Source: Kaistella chaponensis
GTDB lineage: Bacteria; Bacteroidota; Bacteroidia; Flavobacteriales; Weeksellaceae
Assembly (NCBI RefSeq): GCF_900156725.1
Contig: NZ_FTOI01000005.1
Location: 62,001-126,000, forward strand
Length of the DNA stretch: 64,000 nucleotides
Reading direction: 5' to 3'
The notes under the pieces were generated by a model. That model ran no database searches. It was given only the letters and a program-made list of their open reading frames with translations, and was not told the origin of the DNA. Every line of letters starts with the position of its first letter. Positions within the stretch are counted from its first letter, which is position 1. Both the position numbers and the translations under genes were made by a program. Of this stretch, positions 5,985 through 16,717 are shown piece by piece.

Positions 5985-8642
5985 GAATATTTTTTCGAAA
6001 TCGGTTTTTTCCTTTATTTTTTCTTTGGTTTGTTGAACTTTCTCTTTGATTAACCCTGTTTTTTCTGCTACTTCTAGTTTTGTTTGCTTCAAGACTTTTT
6101 TATTCTCTTCCAATGCAGATTTGGTATTACCGATGGTTTCCTTAATCGTTTTCTCAGTTTTTGGCGCATTTTTACCGATGAGCGTTTTCTTTAATCCTTG
6201 CTCAATTCCACGCCAAAATAAGTTGAAAAAAGATTTGGTCTTGTCGCGCTCCACTTTTTCTACTTCAACAGATTCTGGATAATTACCAGAATTGCTTTTT
6301 ACAAAAATATTTGCCACCGCCGAAAGTACCGTGTTTTTCTCACCATCTTTTTTCAAAACCGAAATCTTTAAATTTTCATGCTTCATCTTCAAACTTCCGG
6401 TGAGTCCTTCTCTATTTCCTTTAAAACTAAAAAGGAGATCAGAGATAAAACCCGTTGCGCGAATTTTCAGGTAAGGTTCAATAAAAGGGTTAATTCTCGC
6501 AGCTGGTAAATCGCCAACATTTCCGGAGATCGAAAACGAGTCCGTTAAATCTGCTGTATTAAAAGTCCATTTTACATTCATAGGCGATGCATTCATAAAA
6601 AGACAATTAATCGCGATCGGAACCACCGAAGAATTCCCTTTCATCTTCCCAGAATTGATATTTTTCACATTCATATTAAATCGATTGAAGGTGAGTGTTC
6701 CGGGTCCATCACTCTTTTTGGTATCTTCTTCGTAAGTTAAAACTGAATTTTTCAGATCCAAATTTTCAATCAGCAAAGGGAATTTAATACTTCTTAATAA
6801 TTTTGAATACAACGGTTTTTCGGTGAGATCATCTTTCGGAATTTTACTTCTGAAAATATTGGCGTTCACTTCGCCTAAAGTCACTTGAGAAGCCTTTAAA
6901 AATGGTTGCGCAGAAAGAAAATCCCAATTGCCTTTCATCGAAATTTGATTTGCAGTAATGGTGTACAAATCTTTCTCGGTAGGAATCATTCGAATAAACT
7001 GTGCTCTGGAAACTTTTGGTTTCATGGCGAAATTAGAAATCTGAGCCGCATTTTTATTCCATTTTAATAATGAGGAAGATAAATGATAGAATTTTGTTTC
7101 ATACTTAAAATTACGACTCGATAGACTGTAAAAACCTATTGTGAACGGAACAGTCCCTTTACCGCGCGATTCATCCCATTGGATATTTTGCACATTTGCA
7201 TTCAAATCCTTTAAAATTAATGGTTGATTGCCTTTCGAATACGTAAGATTTGAATTTTTTAAATTCACATTTTTAATGATGAGCGGAAAAGAAACTCCTT
7301 CAAAGTTTGGCTTTTTAGTTTTCGGATGTTCTGCACCAACAATTTTTCCGTTCAGTCCGTTCACTAATATATTTTCGATGTTGAATTTCAGTTTGCGATC
7401 TCGGAAATTCCACTCTTTAATTTTTAAATTAACATTTTGCACCGTAAAATCGAGCAAAGTTTGATCTGAAGTTGAAACAGTGGGATTGACAGAAAGATTT
7501 CTAAAATCTGCCCATTTTGGCGAAATTGAAACTGCACCAGCTTTTACATTTTCAGAATTCGAAACATAATTAATTTGCTTCCCGACTATTTTAAAATCAT
7601 TGTATTGAAAAGGAATATTGCCTTTTGCAGTTTCCTCGTTCATGACCAGTTGGTTGATATTCAGCGTGAGGTTTCCGGCGGAAAATAAGGGCGATCCGTT
7701 TGGTTTTACGATATTTATTTTGGCATTATTAAGGAGAACATCATCCAGTTGCACTTCGTAGGGAAAGTTTTTCTTTTTTTCTGGAGATTTTACATTGGTT
7801 GTGAACATTTTGAGTTCTGGATTTTCAAAACGAACTTTCTGTAAATTAATTCTATTATCTTTCAGTGCGATATTTTTAAACTCCATTTCAGAAGATTTAA
7901 AATCAAACAGATTTCTTTTTTCAGGATAAAATCTTTTAAAATTTTGATAAGAAAGCAAAGGAATCACTGCCAATTCTTTGACACTGATCTGATCTTCTTT
8001 TGTGGACATATATTTTGCGGTAAAAGCGTAAATATTATCGGGACGAACAAACAAGTTTTTCCCATTCACCGTATAGTGATCAAAAGTAAATGGAAGTTTG
8101 TTTTGCATGGAATCGTCATTCATCTGCAGGTTTTCTACCTTTAAATTTAGATCACGAACCGAAAAAGCCTTTTGTTTGGTGGATTGATAAACCTGAATAT
8201 TTCCATTGTTGATGGTGATATTTTTGAAAGCAAATTCATTTTTATTGGTGCGCCCTTTTTTATCGCGTGATTTTGGGAGTATAATATTGAGGTTTGGACT
8301 TGCTAGTTTAAGATCAGAAATATTAATAGTTTTATTGAAAACCATATCGTAAAAACCTAATCTGGCCACAGAAAGCGTATCGACCGTTCCCTGCAAACCT
8401 ATTTTATCCGTACGGTCAGGATTTTTATTGTTAATGGTGATTCCGGTAGAAAAAACAGTTCCAGTTCCCAGATCAACATCGAGGGTTTTGTACGTTACCA
8501 CGTATTCTGACTGAGATTTGATGTAATTCGGAAGGTGATGTTTCAGCCAAAAATTTAATCCAAAATTTGCAAAAATAAAAAGAAGGAGTACGATTCCTGC
8601 GACAATCGAAAAAATTTTAAGGTATTTTTTTTTCATGATCAT
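5964..8642 (-). CDS. large AsmA/DUF748-like membrane-anchored protein
   Basis: An 892-residue protein with one N-terminal membrane anchor (LKIFSIVAGIVLLLFIFANFGL, residues ~8-30) and a long periplasmic region rich in short beta repeats such as ITINNGNIQVYQ, VLLNNAKINIV and IENLDLKNSVLTY. This is the pattern of AsmA/DUF748-type bridge-like proteins thought to act at the envelope in lipid transfer. The last 80 residues are a Lys/Glu-rich coiled coil (IKETIGNTKSALEENKKVLK and on). The first ATG is at 8642, with a second at 8636. No close operon partner. The family call rests on architecture, not on a diagnostic motif. Confidence 0.75.
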   Translation of the reverse strand: MIMKKKYLKIFSIVAGIVLLLFIFANFGLNFWLKHHLPNYIKSQSEYVVTYKTLDVDLGTGTVFSTGITINNKNPDRTDKIGLQGTVDTLSVARLGFYDMVFNKTINISDLKLASPNLNIILPKSRDKKGRTNKNEFAFKNITINNGNIQVYQSTKQKAFSVRDLNLKVENLQMNDDSMQNKLPFTFDHYTVNGKNLFVRPDNIYAFTAKYMSTKEDQISVKELAVIPLLSYQNFKRFYPEKRNLFDFKSSEMEFKNIALKDNRINLQKVRFENPELKMFTTNVKSPEKKKNFPYEVQLDDVLLNNAKINIVKPNGSPLFSAGNLTLNINQLVMNEETAKGNIPFQYNDFKIVGKQINYVSNSENVKAGAVSISPKWADFRNLSVNPTVSTSDQTLLDFTVQNVNLKIKEWNFRDRKLKFNIENILVNGLNGKIVGAEHPKTKKPNFEGVSFPLIIKNVNLKNSNLTYSKGNQPLILKDLNANVQNIQWDESRGKGTVPFTIGFYSLSSRNFKYETKFYHLSSSLLKWNKNAAQISNFAMKPKVSRAQFIRMIPTEKDLYTITANQISMKGNWDFLSAQPFLKASQVTLGEVNANIFRSKIPKDDLTEKPLYSKLLRSIKFPLLIENLDLKNSVLTYEEDTKKSDGPGTLTFNRFNMNVKNINSGKMKGNSSVVPIAINCLFMNASPMNVKWTFNTADLTDSFSISGNVGDLPAARINPFIEPYLKIRATGFISDLLFSFKGNREGLTGSLKMKHENLKISVLKKDGEKNTVLSAVANIFVKSNSGNYPESVEVEKVERDKTKSFFNLFWRGIEQGLKKTLIGKNAPKTEKTIKETIGNTKSALEENKKVLKQTKLEVAEKTGLIKEKVQQTKEKIKEKTDFEKIFKKKPRS

Positions 8643-8780
8643 CCGTATAAAAATTTTGTGCCATTACAAATGAGAATTGAAACGATCGAACTTAATTTTC
8701 TTTAGTACATGCAAAAAAAATCTTATCAAAGGATCGTGAACTGCTCAAAGATGGTAAAGTGAATTGGTAAAATTGCAGAA

Positions 8781-9575
8781 TTACTCGATTTTCATTTCAA
8801 TCACATATCCTTCATGCCCACGAATATTGATAAAATCACCACCTTCGAAAGAAAGGTATTGTCCTTTGATACCTTGTAGAATTCCCTCAAACTCTGGTTT
8901 TTTATCCAGGGTAAAAGAATTGATTTTTTCTGGCGCGACATAAGGATAATCCAGTTTGCACATTTCGTGGTCTATGGAATAATAGTTTTTGAATTCCTCT
9001 GGGAAATATTCTTGCACTTTCTCGCGGAAATCAGCTAAATCTAGATCATCTTCATAATCGTCTTCTAACATTTTTCGCCAGTTGGTTTTATCGGCAAAAT
9101 GTTCTTTCAAAGCCACTTCGATCATTCCTGCTTCATACCGATTCTGTGTTTTTGCAATGGGAATTGCGAAAGTTGCACCCTGATCAATCCATCTTGTTGG
9201 GATTTGAGTTTCTCTTGTAACGCCCACTTTCACGTCGCCTGTATATGCAAGATAGACAATATGTGGCACAAGCTGAATGGATTCTTCTACTTCCAGATTC
9301 CTTTCGCCGATTCCTAAATGTGCGGTCGAAAGTTCGGGACGAATAATGGTCTCACTTGCGTACGGACTTTCGAAAAAGCATCTTTTACAAAATCCCATGC
9401 GGTAAATTTTCTCATCATTACCACAGTTTACGCATTCGTACCCGACATGTTTGAGGGTGATTTTCTTACCGATCAACTGATTCATATTGATCAAATCTGA
9501 AGACAGGTTGAGAAAGTATTGAATGGGTTTCGCGTTTTGCGTGATCATTTTTAAAATTTGCCCTTGAAACTGCAT
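8781..9575 (-). CDS. DUF2797 domain protein with zinc finger
   Basis: A 264-residue protein matching the DUF2797 family. A four-cysteine cluster CVNCGNDEKIYRMGFCKRC near residues 47-65 should bind zinc. Then come HLGIGERNLEVEE, the GIY-YIG-like stretch IVYLAYTGDVKVGVTRETQI and RWIDQGATFAIPIAKTQNRYEAGMIE, which recalls the compact nuclease fold. Biochemical function is not established to my knowledge. It starts 37 bp downstream of the DUF389 gene in the same orientation, so the two probably form an operon. Confidence 0.82.
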   Translation of the reverse strand: MQFQGQILKMITQNAKPIQYFLNLSSDLINMNQLIGKKITLKHVGYECVNCGNDEKIYRMGFCKRCFFESPYASETIIRPELSTAHLGIGERNLEVEESIQLVPHIVYLAYTGDVKVGVTRETQIPTRWIDQGATFAIPIAKTQNRYEAGMIEVALKEHFADKTNWRKMLEDDYEDDLDLADFREKVQEYFPEEFKNYYSIDHEMCKLDYPYVAPEKINSFTLDKKPEFEGILQGIKGQYLSFEGGDFINIRGHEGYVIEMKIE

Positions 9576-9612
9576 AGTGATTGATACTTTTGGTAAAGAT
9601 AAAATTTTAAGA

Positions 9613-10671
9613 TCAGTTACGATTATTTTGCGATTTTATTTGTTGAATCTCTTCCTGCAAAGCCGAAATCTGTGTCTGAAGATTTTTCACTTCCGGATTT
9701 TGATTATTTTCCTGTCGTGGTGAATATTGCCAAATCAGATGGATATCTTTCACCATATTATCATGATCACTTAATCTGCTTTTTTCCAGGGTCATGCTAT
9801 CATTAAGCACCGTTACTTTTAAAAAATTCTTTCCTTTATTTTGGAATGATTCGTAGCTAATAATGGCAAGTTCGGGATGGTTTGTTTTTATACTTTTTAT
9901 ATAGTGGTCGGATCTCTCTTTCAGTTTTTCCCGATCCCATTTTTTCTTTGTAAGTAAAATGCTTGGAATCAGAATGACAGCCGAAATCAATCCAATCATC
10001 ATGTATGACTTTAGATTCCTGAATTTATTTTTGTTGAGGTAATATTTTTGATAACCCAAAACAATACTGAGAACGAATGAACCTACACCAATAAAAAAAC
10101 AATTGATGAGGTAGAAATAAAATCCACCCCAAAAATACTCCCAGTTGCCATTTGCAATGCCAAAACCCGCAGTACAAAGCGGCGGGATGCAAGCTGTAGA
10201 TACTGCAACACCGGCAATTACTTTAATGGCTTCTTTTCTCACAATACCAAGAAACCACGCAAGTCCGCCTAAAAAAGCGAGAAAACAATCGAAAATTGTC
10301 GCTGTTTTAAAACTTTCAAGTTGTGCCGTCTCTGCATGAAAAGGAGAAATAAGAAAGTACATGGTAGAAGAAAATAATGCGATGACAATCATTAAAATCC
10401 AGTTGACAATTCCCAATCTTATCAAAAGTCGGTTTCCGATCGATAAGCCGAAAGCAGCTCCAACAATCGGTCCCATCAGTGGCGAAATAAGCATTGCACC
10501 AATCACCGCTGCTGAACTGTTCGTATTTAAACCAATACAGGCAATACCCATCGAGATGACCAAAAGCCACAAATTGTGACCCCTGAAAAAAACACCTTCT
10601 TGTATTTCTGAAAAAGTAACCTCTTCATCTTCCTCTTTTGGTAAAACAATAAGTCTTCGGAAATCTATCAT
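9613..10671 (-). CDS. DUF389 family membrane protein
   Basis: A 352-residue inner-membrane protein with about six membrane segments between residues 30 and 245, beginning LWLLVISMGIACIGLNTNSS followed by AAVIGAMLISPLMGPIVGAAFGL. The last ones are separated by a soluble tail of ~110 residues ending in a Gln/Glu-rich coiled coil. The N-terminal block AVIGAMLISPLMGPI is the DUF389 (TIGR00341) signature. Transport has been proposed for the family but the substrate is unknown. A -7 box (10686-10693) lies 14 bp ahead of the ATG. Confidence 0.85.
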   Translation of the reverse strand: MIDFRRLIVLPKEEDEEVTFSEIQEGVFFRGHNLWLLVISMGIACIGLNTNSSAAVIGAMLISPLMGPIVGAAFGLSIGNRLLIRLGIVNWILMIVIALFSSTMYFLISPFHAETAQLESFKTATIFDCFLAFLGGLAWFLGIVRKEAIKVIAGVAVSTACIPPLCTAGFGIANGNWEYFWGGFYFYLINCFFIGVGSFVLSIVLGYQKYYLNKNKFRNLKSYMMIGLISAVILIPSILLTKKKWDREKLKERSDHYIKSIKTNHPELAIISYESFQNKGKNFLKVTVLNDSMTLEKSRLSDHDNMVKDIHLIWQYSPRQENNQNPEVKNLQTQISALQEEIQQIKSQNNRN

Positions 10672-10685
10672 GCAATTATTTTAAA

Positions 10686-10693
10686 CAAAAGTA
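10686..10693 (-). promoter_or_regulatory. -7 promoter element of the DUF389 gene
   Basis: Minus-strand TACTTTTG matches TAnnTTTG. The nearest usable TTG gives a spacer of only 15 bp, so the -33 part is weak. Confidence 0.4.
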
Positions 10694-10892
10694 TGAAAAC
10701 AACTTTTCCAAAACTGCATATCTCCTATTTTATTGAGTTAAAAAATACGAGCAGAGCCTTCATTAATTTTCAACAAAGGTCGTGAAAGCCTGGATTAGCA
10801 TTCAAAAAACTCTTATTATGCCCTAATTGTACCCATTAAAAAAGTGTAGATTTTTTTATTAAATCCTTACCTTAGCATTCTAAAAATACATA

Positions 10893-11921
10893 ATGAACTA
10901 TATCGTTACAGGCGGAAGCGGATTTATTGGGTCTCATCTGGTGCAACATCTGTTGAAAAACGGACATTCTGTCATTAACATTGACAATTTTGATGATTTC
11001 TATGATTACCAAATAAAAATTAAAAATACTTTAGAATCCATCGGCAAAACTTTGGAATTTTCTTTCCACGAAAAAGAGTTGGATATTCAAAAACTTATTT
11101 TCGAAACCTCTTCGAAAAAATATCACCTTTATTATCAGGATATTCGGGATAAAGAAGGTTTAGAGAAAATTTTTACGAAACATAAAGTTGATGCAATCAT
11201 TCATTTAGCAGCTTTGGCAGGAGTTCGTCCTTCAATTGCAGATCCAATGGCTTATCAGGAAGTTAATATAAAAGGCACGATGAATCTTTGGGAACTTTGC
11301 AAAGCGTTTAACATCACTAAATTCTTGAATGCTTCAAGTTCAAGTGTTTACGGCAATAACAGTAAAATTCCTTTCTCCGAATTAGATGCAGTTGACGAAC
11401 CGATTTCACCTTATGCAGCAACAAAAAAATGCACTGAAATTCTAGGTCACGTTTACCATCATCTGTATGGGATTAACATGGTTCATCTAAGGTTTTTCAC
11501 TGTTTACGGACCGAGACAGAGACCCGACTTGGCGATCTCTAAATTCACCACATTTATTAATTCCCACCAAGAAATTCCTTTTTATGGCGACGGTTCTACG
11601 GCAAGAGATTATACCTATATTGACGACATTATCGATGGAATTTTAAAATCTATCCACTATTTAGAAACCCATCAAAATGTGTATGAAATTATTAACCTTG
11701 GTGAAAACGAAGTCATCAATCTGAATCAGATGCTTGCAACGATCGAAGAAAATTTAGATAAAAAAGCCACCAAAAAAATTCTGCCATTACAACCCGGTGA
11801 TGTACAAAAAACCAATGCCGACATTACCAAAGCACGGTCATTAATTGGCTATCATCCAACCACTCACTTCCAAAATGGCATAAAAAAATTTGTGGAATGG
11901 TTTTTGAAAAATGGTTCGTGA
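10893..11921 (+). CDS. NAD-dependent epimerase, UDP-glucuronate 4-epimerase type
   Basis: A 342-residue extended short-chain dehydrogenase acting on a nucleotide sugar in the cytosol. It shows the Rossmann GGSGFIGSHL motif at residue 7, DIRDKEGLEKIF, LAALAGVRPSI, NASSSSVYG, the catalytic YAATKK (Tyr and Lys), and RFFTVYGPRQRPDLAI followed by YGDGSTARDYTYIDD. The GPRQRPDLAI block and length fit UDP-glucuronate/galacturonate 4-epimerases, which feed surface polysaccharide synthesis; exact substrate is inferred. It stands alone, 97 bp before the DUF2795 gene. Confidence 0.85.
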   Translation: MNYIVTGGSGFIGSHLVQHLLKNGHSVINIDNFDDFYDYQIKIKNTLESIGKTLEFSFHEKELDIQKLIFETSSKKYHLYYQDIRDKEGLEKIFTKHKVDAIIHLAALAGVRPSIADPMAYQEVNIKGTMNLWELCKAFNITKFLNASSSSVYGNNSKIPFSELDAVDEPISPYAATKKCTEILGHVYHHLYGINMVHLRFFTVYGPRQRPDLAISKFTTFINSHQEIPFYGDGSTARDYTYIDDIIDGILKSIHYLETHQNVYEIINLGENEVINLNQMLATIEENLDKKATKKILPLQPGDVQKTNADITKARSLIGYHPTTHFQNGIKKFVEWFLKNGS

Positions 11922-11960
11922 TTAAATTAACAATAAAAAATCAAAATTTATTGAAAATCA

Positions 11961-12002
11961 GCGACAAAAACCTTTTTTATGTCGCCTATTTTTATACTTT
12001 TG
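11961..12002 (+). promoter_or_regulatory. hairpin and -7 box ahead of the DUF2795 gene
   Basis: GCGACA (11961-11966) pairs with TGTCGC (11980-11985) around an A/T-rich centre, then TACTTTTG at 11995-12002 followed by C is a perfect -7 element, 16 bp from the ATG at 12019. No TTG lies at the right distance. The hairpin could be an operator or a weak terminator for the epimerase gene. Confidence 0.4.
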
Positions 12003-12018
12003 CAAAAAATTATATGAT

Positions 12019-12240
12019 ATGTATTGGACATTAGAATTAGCTTCTTATTTAAGTGACGCACCTTGGCCGATGACGAAGGCAGAACTTATTGATTACGCAA
12101 TTAGAACAGGTGCACCAATGGAAGTGGTAGAAAATCTTCAAGCCATCGAAGATGAAGGGGAAATATATGAGTCTATCGAAGAAGTTTGGAGCGATTACCC
12201 AACCGATGATGATTTCCTCTGGAATGAGGATGAATATTAA
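12019..12240 (+). CDS. DUF2795 domain-containing small acidic protein
   Basis: A 73-residue very acidic protein starting MYWTLELASYLSDAPWPMTK, with a helical DUF2795 core (ELIDYAIRTGAPMEVVENL) and an Asp/Glu/Trp-rich tail ending WNEDEY. The protein is widely conserved at this size in flavobacteria. Function is unknown. It is upstream of secA on the same strand, with about 108 bp between them and only a weak 5-bp GGCTT/AAGCC hairpin, so read-through is possible. Confidence 0.85.
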   Translation: MYWTLELASYLSDAPWPMTKAELIDYAIRTGAPMEVVENLQAIEDEGEIYESIEEVWSDYPTDDDFLWNEDEY

Positions 12241-12348
12241 AAAAAACAGCCGGCTTTTGGCAAAACGCTTTAAGCCTTTTCATTAACATAAGCACAATTT
12301 GTGCAACATTGCTTATTGCCTTTTGCACTAAGCGCAAAGCTAAAACAT

Positions 12349-15300
12349 ATGGGTTTTATAGATAAAATTCTTAAAGGTTTCTTGGGGGACAAAAGTGTGA
12401 CCGACCTGAAGGAAGTAAAAAAAGTAGTAAGTAAAATAAAAGCTGTTGAGCCAACTATAAATCAACTTTCTGATGATGGTTTGAGAGATAAAACCGCAGA
12501 ATTTAAGGCTAAACTAAAAGCTGCAACTGCAAACATTACCGCTCAGATCGAAGAAACTAAAGAACAGATCAAAAATTCTAAAGATGTTGATGAAAAGGAA
12601 AACCTTTTTACCAAAATAGAAGAATTAAAAAAAGACTCCTATCAAATTGAAGAAAAAGTTCTGAAAGAAATACTTCCAGAAGCTTTTGCCTTGATCAAAG
12701 AAACTTCCAGAAGATTAGCAGAGAACGGAGAAATTCGAGTGAAAGCAACCGAACTTGACCGTGAATTGGCTTCAACTAAAGATTTCGTAAGCATTGAAGG
12801 AGAAACTGCGATTTGGGTCAACCATTGGGATGCTGCAGGAACCGCTGTTAAATGGGACATGGTTCATTACGACACTCAGTTTATCGGAGGAATCGAACTT
12901 CACAACGGAAAAATCGCGGAAATGGCGACCGGTGAAGGAAAAACTTTGGTGGGAACTTTACCTATTTACCTCAATGCACTTCCAGGACGTGGAGTTCACG
13001 TTGTAACCGTAAATGATTATTTGGCGAAACGAGATTCCGCTTGGATGGGACCTTTGTATCAATTTCATGGTTTAACAATCGATTGTATCGATTTGCACCA
13101 ACCGAATTCTGACGCCCGAAGAAAAGCATATAATTCCAGTATTACGTACGGAACAAACAACGAATTTGGTTTCGATTATTTAAGAGATAACATGGTAACG
13201 TCTCCAACAGAATTGGTACAAGGAGAATTAAACTTTGCGATTGTTGATGAGGTAGATTCTGTTTTGGTTGATGATGCAAGAACACCATTAATTATTTCAG
13301 GACCAGTTCCACAAGGTGATCGCCAAGAATTTGATGTTTTAAAACCTTCTGTTGACAGAATTGTTGAAATTCAGAAAAAAACAGTTTCCGGAATTTTTAG
13401 TGAAGCAAAAAAATTAATCGCCAACGGAAATACCAAAGACGGCGGATTCAAACTTTTGCAAGCTTACAGAGGTTTACCAAAATCTCGACCCCTTATTAAA
13501 TTTCTTTCTGAAAGTGGTCACAAAGCACTCCTTCAAAAAGTTGAAGGGCAATACATGGCAGACAACAACCGCGATATGCCGATTGTTGACAAAGATTTGT
13601 ATTTCGTTATTGACGAAAAAAACAATCAAATTGATCTTACCGATAAAGGGGTGGAATATATGTCAGCTGGAAATGAAGACAAAGATTTCTTCGTTTTGAA
13701 TGATATCGGTACTGAAATCGCAGAAATAGAAGCTAAAAATTTATCGAAAGAAGAAGAATTTGAAGCAAAAGAGAAAATATTTAGTGAATTTTCAGTAAAA
13801 TCTGAGCGCGTTCACACTTTAAGCCAATTATTAAAAGCATATACTTTATTTGAAAAAGATGATGAATATGTGGTAATTGACGGTGAAGTAAAAATCGTAG
13901 ATGAGCAAACCGGTCGTATCATGGAAGGGAGACGTTATTCCGACGGACTTCACCAAGCGATTGAAGCAAAAGAAAACGTAAAAATTGAAGCAGCAACACA
14001 AACTTTTGCAACCATTACTCTTCAAAATTACTTCCGCATGTACAATAAATTGGCGGGAATGACGGGTACAGCAGAAACTGAAGCTGGTGAACTATGGGAA
14101 ATTTATAAATTGGATGTAGTGGTAATTCCTACCAACAAGCCTATTGTTCGAGATGACAGACAAGATTTGGTGTACAAGACCAATCGTGAAAAATACAATG
14201 CAGTTATTGAAGAAATCGAAAGATTAACCGCTGTTGGAAGACCGGTTTTAGTGGGAACAACTTCGGTTGAAATCTCTCAATTATTATCAAAAGCGCTTTC
14301 ATTAAGAAAAATTCAGCATAATGTATTGAATGCGAAACTTCACGCCAGAGAAGCAGAAATTGTAGCAATGGCAGGAGGACCAGGAGTTGTAACCATTGCA
14401 ACCAACATGGCAGGAAGGGGAACCGATATTAAATTGCAAGGAGAAGTTAAGAAAAACGGCGGATTGGCAATTATCGGAACCGAAAGACACGATTCTAGAC
14501 GTGTTGACAGACAATTGCGTGGACGTGCCGGAAGACAAGGAGATCCTGGAAGTTCTCAATTCTATGTTTCTTTGGAAGATAATTTGATGCGACTTTTCGG
14601 TTCGGAAAGAATTGCGAAAATGATGGATAAAATGGGTCATAAAGAAGGTGAAGTAATTCAGCACGGAATGATTTCTAAATCCATCGAAAGAGCGCAGAAA
14701 AAAGTAGAGGAAAACAACTTCGGAATCAGAAAAAAATTGTTGGAGTATGATGATGTAATGAACAAACAGCGCGATGTCATCTACAAAAGAAGAAAGAACG
14801 CATTGTTCGGAGATCACTTGAAATATGATATTTCAAACATGATTTTCGATGTATCACAATCCATTGTAACCAAAGGAAAAATAGAAGGAGATTTCAAAGA
14901 ATTTGAATACGAAATTATCAAAAACTTTACAATGGAATCGCCAGTTTCGGCAGACGAATTTAAAACTAAGCAAGTCCCTGAATTAACAAACTTATTATTT
15001 AAAGCTGCTTCAGCTGATTACCAAATGAAGCTGAATTTGCTAAAAGAAAAATCATTCCCAATCATCGAAAACGTTTACCAAAACCAAGGTTCTATGTTCA
15101 AAATGATTCAGGTTCCGTTTACAGATGGAATTAAAACAATGACCATTGTTACAGATCTGAAAGAAGCACACGACACGCAATGTGATTCCCTTATCAACGA
15201 TTTTGAGAAAAACATTTCGCTTTCTATCATCGATGAAAACTGGAAGCTTCACTTGAGAGAAATGGATGATTTAAGAAAATCGTCACAAGGTGCAGTTTAC

Positions 15301-15420
15301 GAACAAAAAGATCCTTTGGTGATTTACAAACAAGAGTCTTTTTATCTTTTCAGCGAAATGGTTGAAAGAGTAAATAAAGAAATCATTTCATTTTTATACA
15401 AAGGAGAAATCCCAACGTAA
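12349..15420 (+). CDS. secA: preprotein translocase subunit SecA
   Basis: The ATPase that drives unfolded preproteins through SecYEG. The 1023-residue product has Walker [14 protein letters not shown], the [19 protein letters not shown] segment, the helicase block [23 protein letters not shown], and the arginine finger region [24 protein letters not shown] ~100-residue lysine/glutamate-rich insertion early in the protein is typical for Bacteroidetes. It ends [10 protein letters not shown], without the usual Cys-rich zinc-binding tail. ATG at 12349 ([13 protein letters not shown]) is chosen; a GTG at 12301 would add 16 residues not expected in SecA. Confidence 0.97.
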   Translation: MGFIDKILKGFLGDKSVTDLKEVKKVVSKIKAVEPTINQLSDDGLRDKTAEFKAKLKAATANITAQIEETKEQIKNSKDVDEKENLFTKIEELKKDSYQIEEKVLKEILPEAFALIKETSRRLAENGEIRVKATELDRELASTKDFVSIEGETAIWVNHWDAAGTAVKWDMVHYDTQFIGGIELHNGKIAEMATGEGKTLVGTLPIYLNALPGRGVHVVTVNDYLAKRDSAWMGPLYQFHGLTIDCIDLHQPNSDARRKAYNSSITYGTNNEFGFDYLRDNMVTSPTELVQGELNFAIVDEVDSVLVDDARTPLIISGPVPQGDRQEFDVLKPSVDRIVEIQKKTVSGIFSEAKKLIANGNTKDGGFKLLQAYRGLPKSRPLIKFLSESGHKALLQKVEGQYMADNNRDMPIVDKDLYFVIDEKNNQIDLTDKGVEYMSAGNEDKDFFVLNDIGTEIAEIEAKNLSKEEEFEAKEKIFSEFSVKSERVHTLSQLLKAYTLFEKDDEYVVIDGEVKIVDEQTGRIMEGRRYSDGLHQAIEAKENVKIEAATQTFATITLQNYFRMYNKLAGMTGTAETEAGELWEIYKLDVVVIPTNKPIVRDDRQDLVYKTNREKYNAVIEEIERLTAVGRPVLVGTTSVEISQLLSKALSLRKIQHNVLNAKLHAREAEIVAMAGGPGVVTIATNMAGRGTDIKLQGEVKKNGGLAIIGTERHDSRRVDRQLRGRAGRQGDPGSSQFYVSLEDNLMRLFGSERIAKMMDKMGHKEGEVIQHGMISKSIERAQKKVEENNFGIRKKLLEYDDVMNKQRDVIYKRRKNALFGDHLKYDISNMIFDVSQSIVTKGKIEGDFKEFEYEIIKNFTMESPVSADEFKTKQVPELTNLLFKAASADYQMKLNLLKEKSFPIIENVYQNQGSMFKMIQVPFTDGIKTMTIVTDLKEAHDTQCDSLINDFEKNISLSIIDENWKLHLREMDDLRKSSQGAVYEQKDPLVIYKQESFYLFSEMVERVNKEIISFLYKGEIPT

Positions 15421-15441
15421 AAAGGTCAACTTATTATATTT

Positions 15442-15473
15442 AAAACTTCCTCGGCATCGGGGAAGTTTTTTTG
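15442..15473 (+). terminator. secA terminator
   Basis: AAAACTTCC (15442-15450) pairs with GGAAGTTTT (15461-15469) and a seven-T run ends the structure, 21 bp after the secA stop. Confidence 0.85.
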
Positions 15474-15523
15474 GGTCTTTTACTTAAATATTTTGTATTT
15501 TTAAAGGCTAAAAATAAAACTAG

Positions 15524-16492
15524 ATGTCCTTAATCGATTTATCAAAACAAGTTGCACTCGGTGTCGATATCGGTGGAACCAACACCAAATATGGAATTGT
15601 AAACCACCGTGGAGAAATTCTGGCGAAAGGCCATTTAAAAACTGAAGATTATCCGAAAGTTGAAGATTTTATTGATGCCCTTTATAATGAAGTATCCCCA
15701 TTGATAGACAAGCACTGCTCTCAAAAGCAATTTGATGGAATCGGCGTGGGTGCACCAAATGCCAATTTCTATAGCGGCACAATTGAGCAGGCGCCAAATC
15801 TTCATTGGAAAGGAATCGTTCCTTTTGCCGAATTAATGACAAAAAAGTTTGGAGTACCTTGTAAAATGACCAACGATGCTAATGCTGCAGCTTTGGGCGA
15901 AATGATGTTTGGTGCGGCGAGAGGAATGAAAGATTTCATCATGATGACTCTAGGAACTGGTGTTGGAAGCGGAATTGTAGCCAACGGACAACTGATTTAC
16001 GGACATGATGGTTTTGCCGGAGAACTAGGACATACCATTGTAAAACCAGGTGGCAGAAAACACTGGAGTACTGGTTCTGAAGGTTCTTTGGAAGCTTATG
16101 CTTCGGCAACGGGAATTACCATCACCGCAAAAAAAATGCGTGCCGAATTTCCTGATTCGAAGCTAAACGAATATCCTGAAGCAGAGATCAACTCACAGGT
16201 TGTATTTGAATGCGCAAAAAAAGGTGACGCTACTGCGATTGAAGTATTTCGTTATACGGGTCAGAAATTGGGGGAAGCTTTAGCCAATTTTGTGATGTTT
16301 TCTTCGCCGGAAGCGATTTTACTTTTTGGTGGCGTTATACACGCAGGAGATTTTATTCTGAAACCCACGAAACTTCATATGGAGCGTAATCTTTTACCTA
16401 TTTTTCGTAACAAAGTTCGGCTAGTCTTCAGTGAGCTTGATGAAGCAGATGCCGCCATTCTGGGTGCGAGTGCTTTGGTGTGGGATAAGTGA
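15524..16492 (+). CDS. ROK family sugar kinase (glucokinase-like)
   Basis: A 322-residue cytosolic ATP-dependent sugar kinase. The N-terminal phosphate motif GVDIGGTNTKYGIV, the catalytic TNDANAAALGE block, and GTGVGSGIVANGQLIYGHDGFAGELGHT are all present. The last is the ROK signature with its conserved E-x-G-H histidine. The canonical CxCG zinc cysteines of many ROK proteins are missing after GELGHTIV; the sequence there is KPGGRKHWSTGSEGSLE. Glucose is the likely substrate by family but not proven. Monocistronic between the secA terminator and msrA; 16493-16717 holds no gene. Confidence 0.88.
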   Translation: MSLIDLSKQVALGVDIGGTNTKYGIVNHRGEILAKGHLKTEDYPKVEDFIDALYNEVSPLIDKHCSQKQFDGIGVGAPNANFYSGTIEQAPNLHWKGIVPFAELMTKKFGVPCKMTNDANAAALGEMMFGAARGMKDFIMMTLGTGVGSGIVANGQLIYGHDGFAGELGHTIVKPGGRKHWSTGSEGSLEAYASATGITITAKKMRAEFPDSKLNEYPEAEINSQVVFECAKKGDATAIEVFRYTGQKLGEALANFVMFSSPEAILLFGGVIHAGDFILKPTKLHMERNLLPIFRNKVRLVFSELDEADAAILGASALVWDK

Positions 16493-16717
16493 CTATCGTG
16501 GTTTTCTTAAATCCCTTTCAAAATATCGGTAAAAAAATTTTTGAAACGATACTTTCTCGTAGATTTTAAAAACTATGCGGGTTTATGACTTCCTGAAATC
16601 TACTCAATCAGTAAAATCAGCGAAAAATTTAAATTAAAAAAAATGATTCTTCTCATTCTTTCAAAAAATGGTCTGTTTTGTGCAGAAGAGGGTGAAAAAG
16701 AATTTAAAATATAAAAA

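Noticed and set aside
12292-12304. GCACAA/TTGTGC palindrome before secA as an operator
   Set aside because: Six-base arms with a one-base centre are too short to claim regulation without conservation data.
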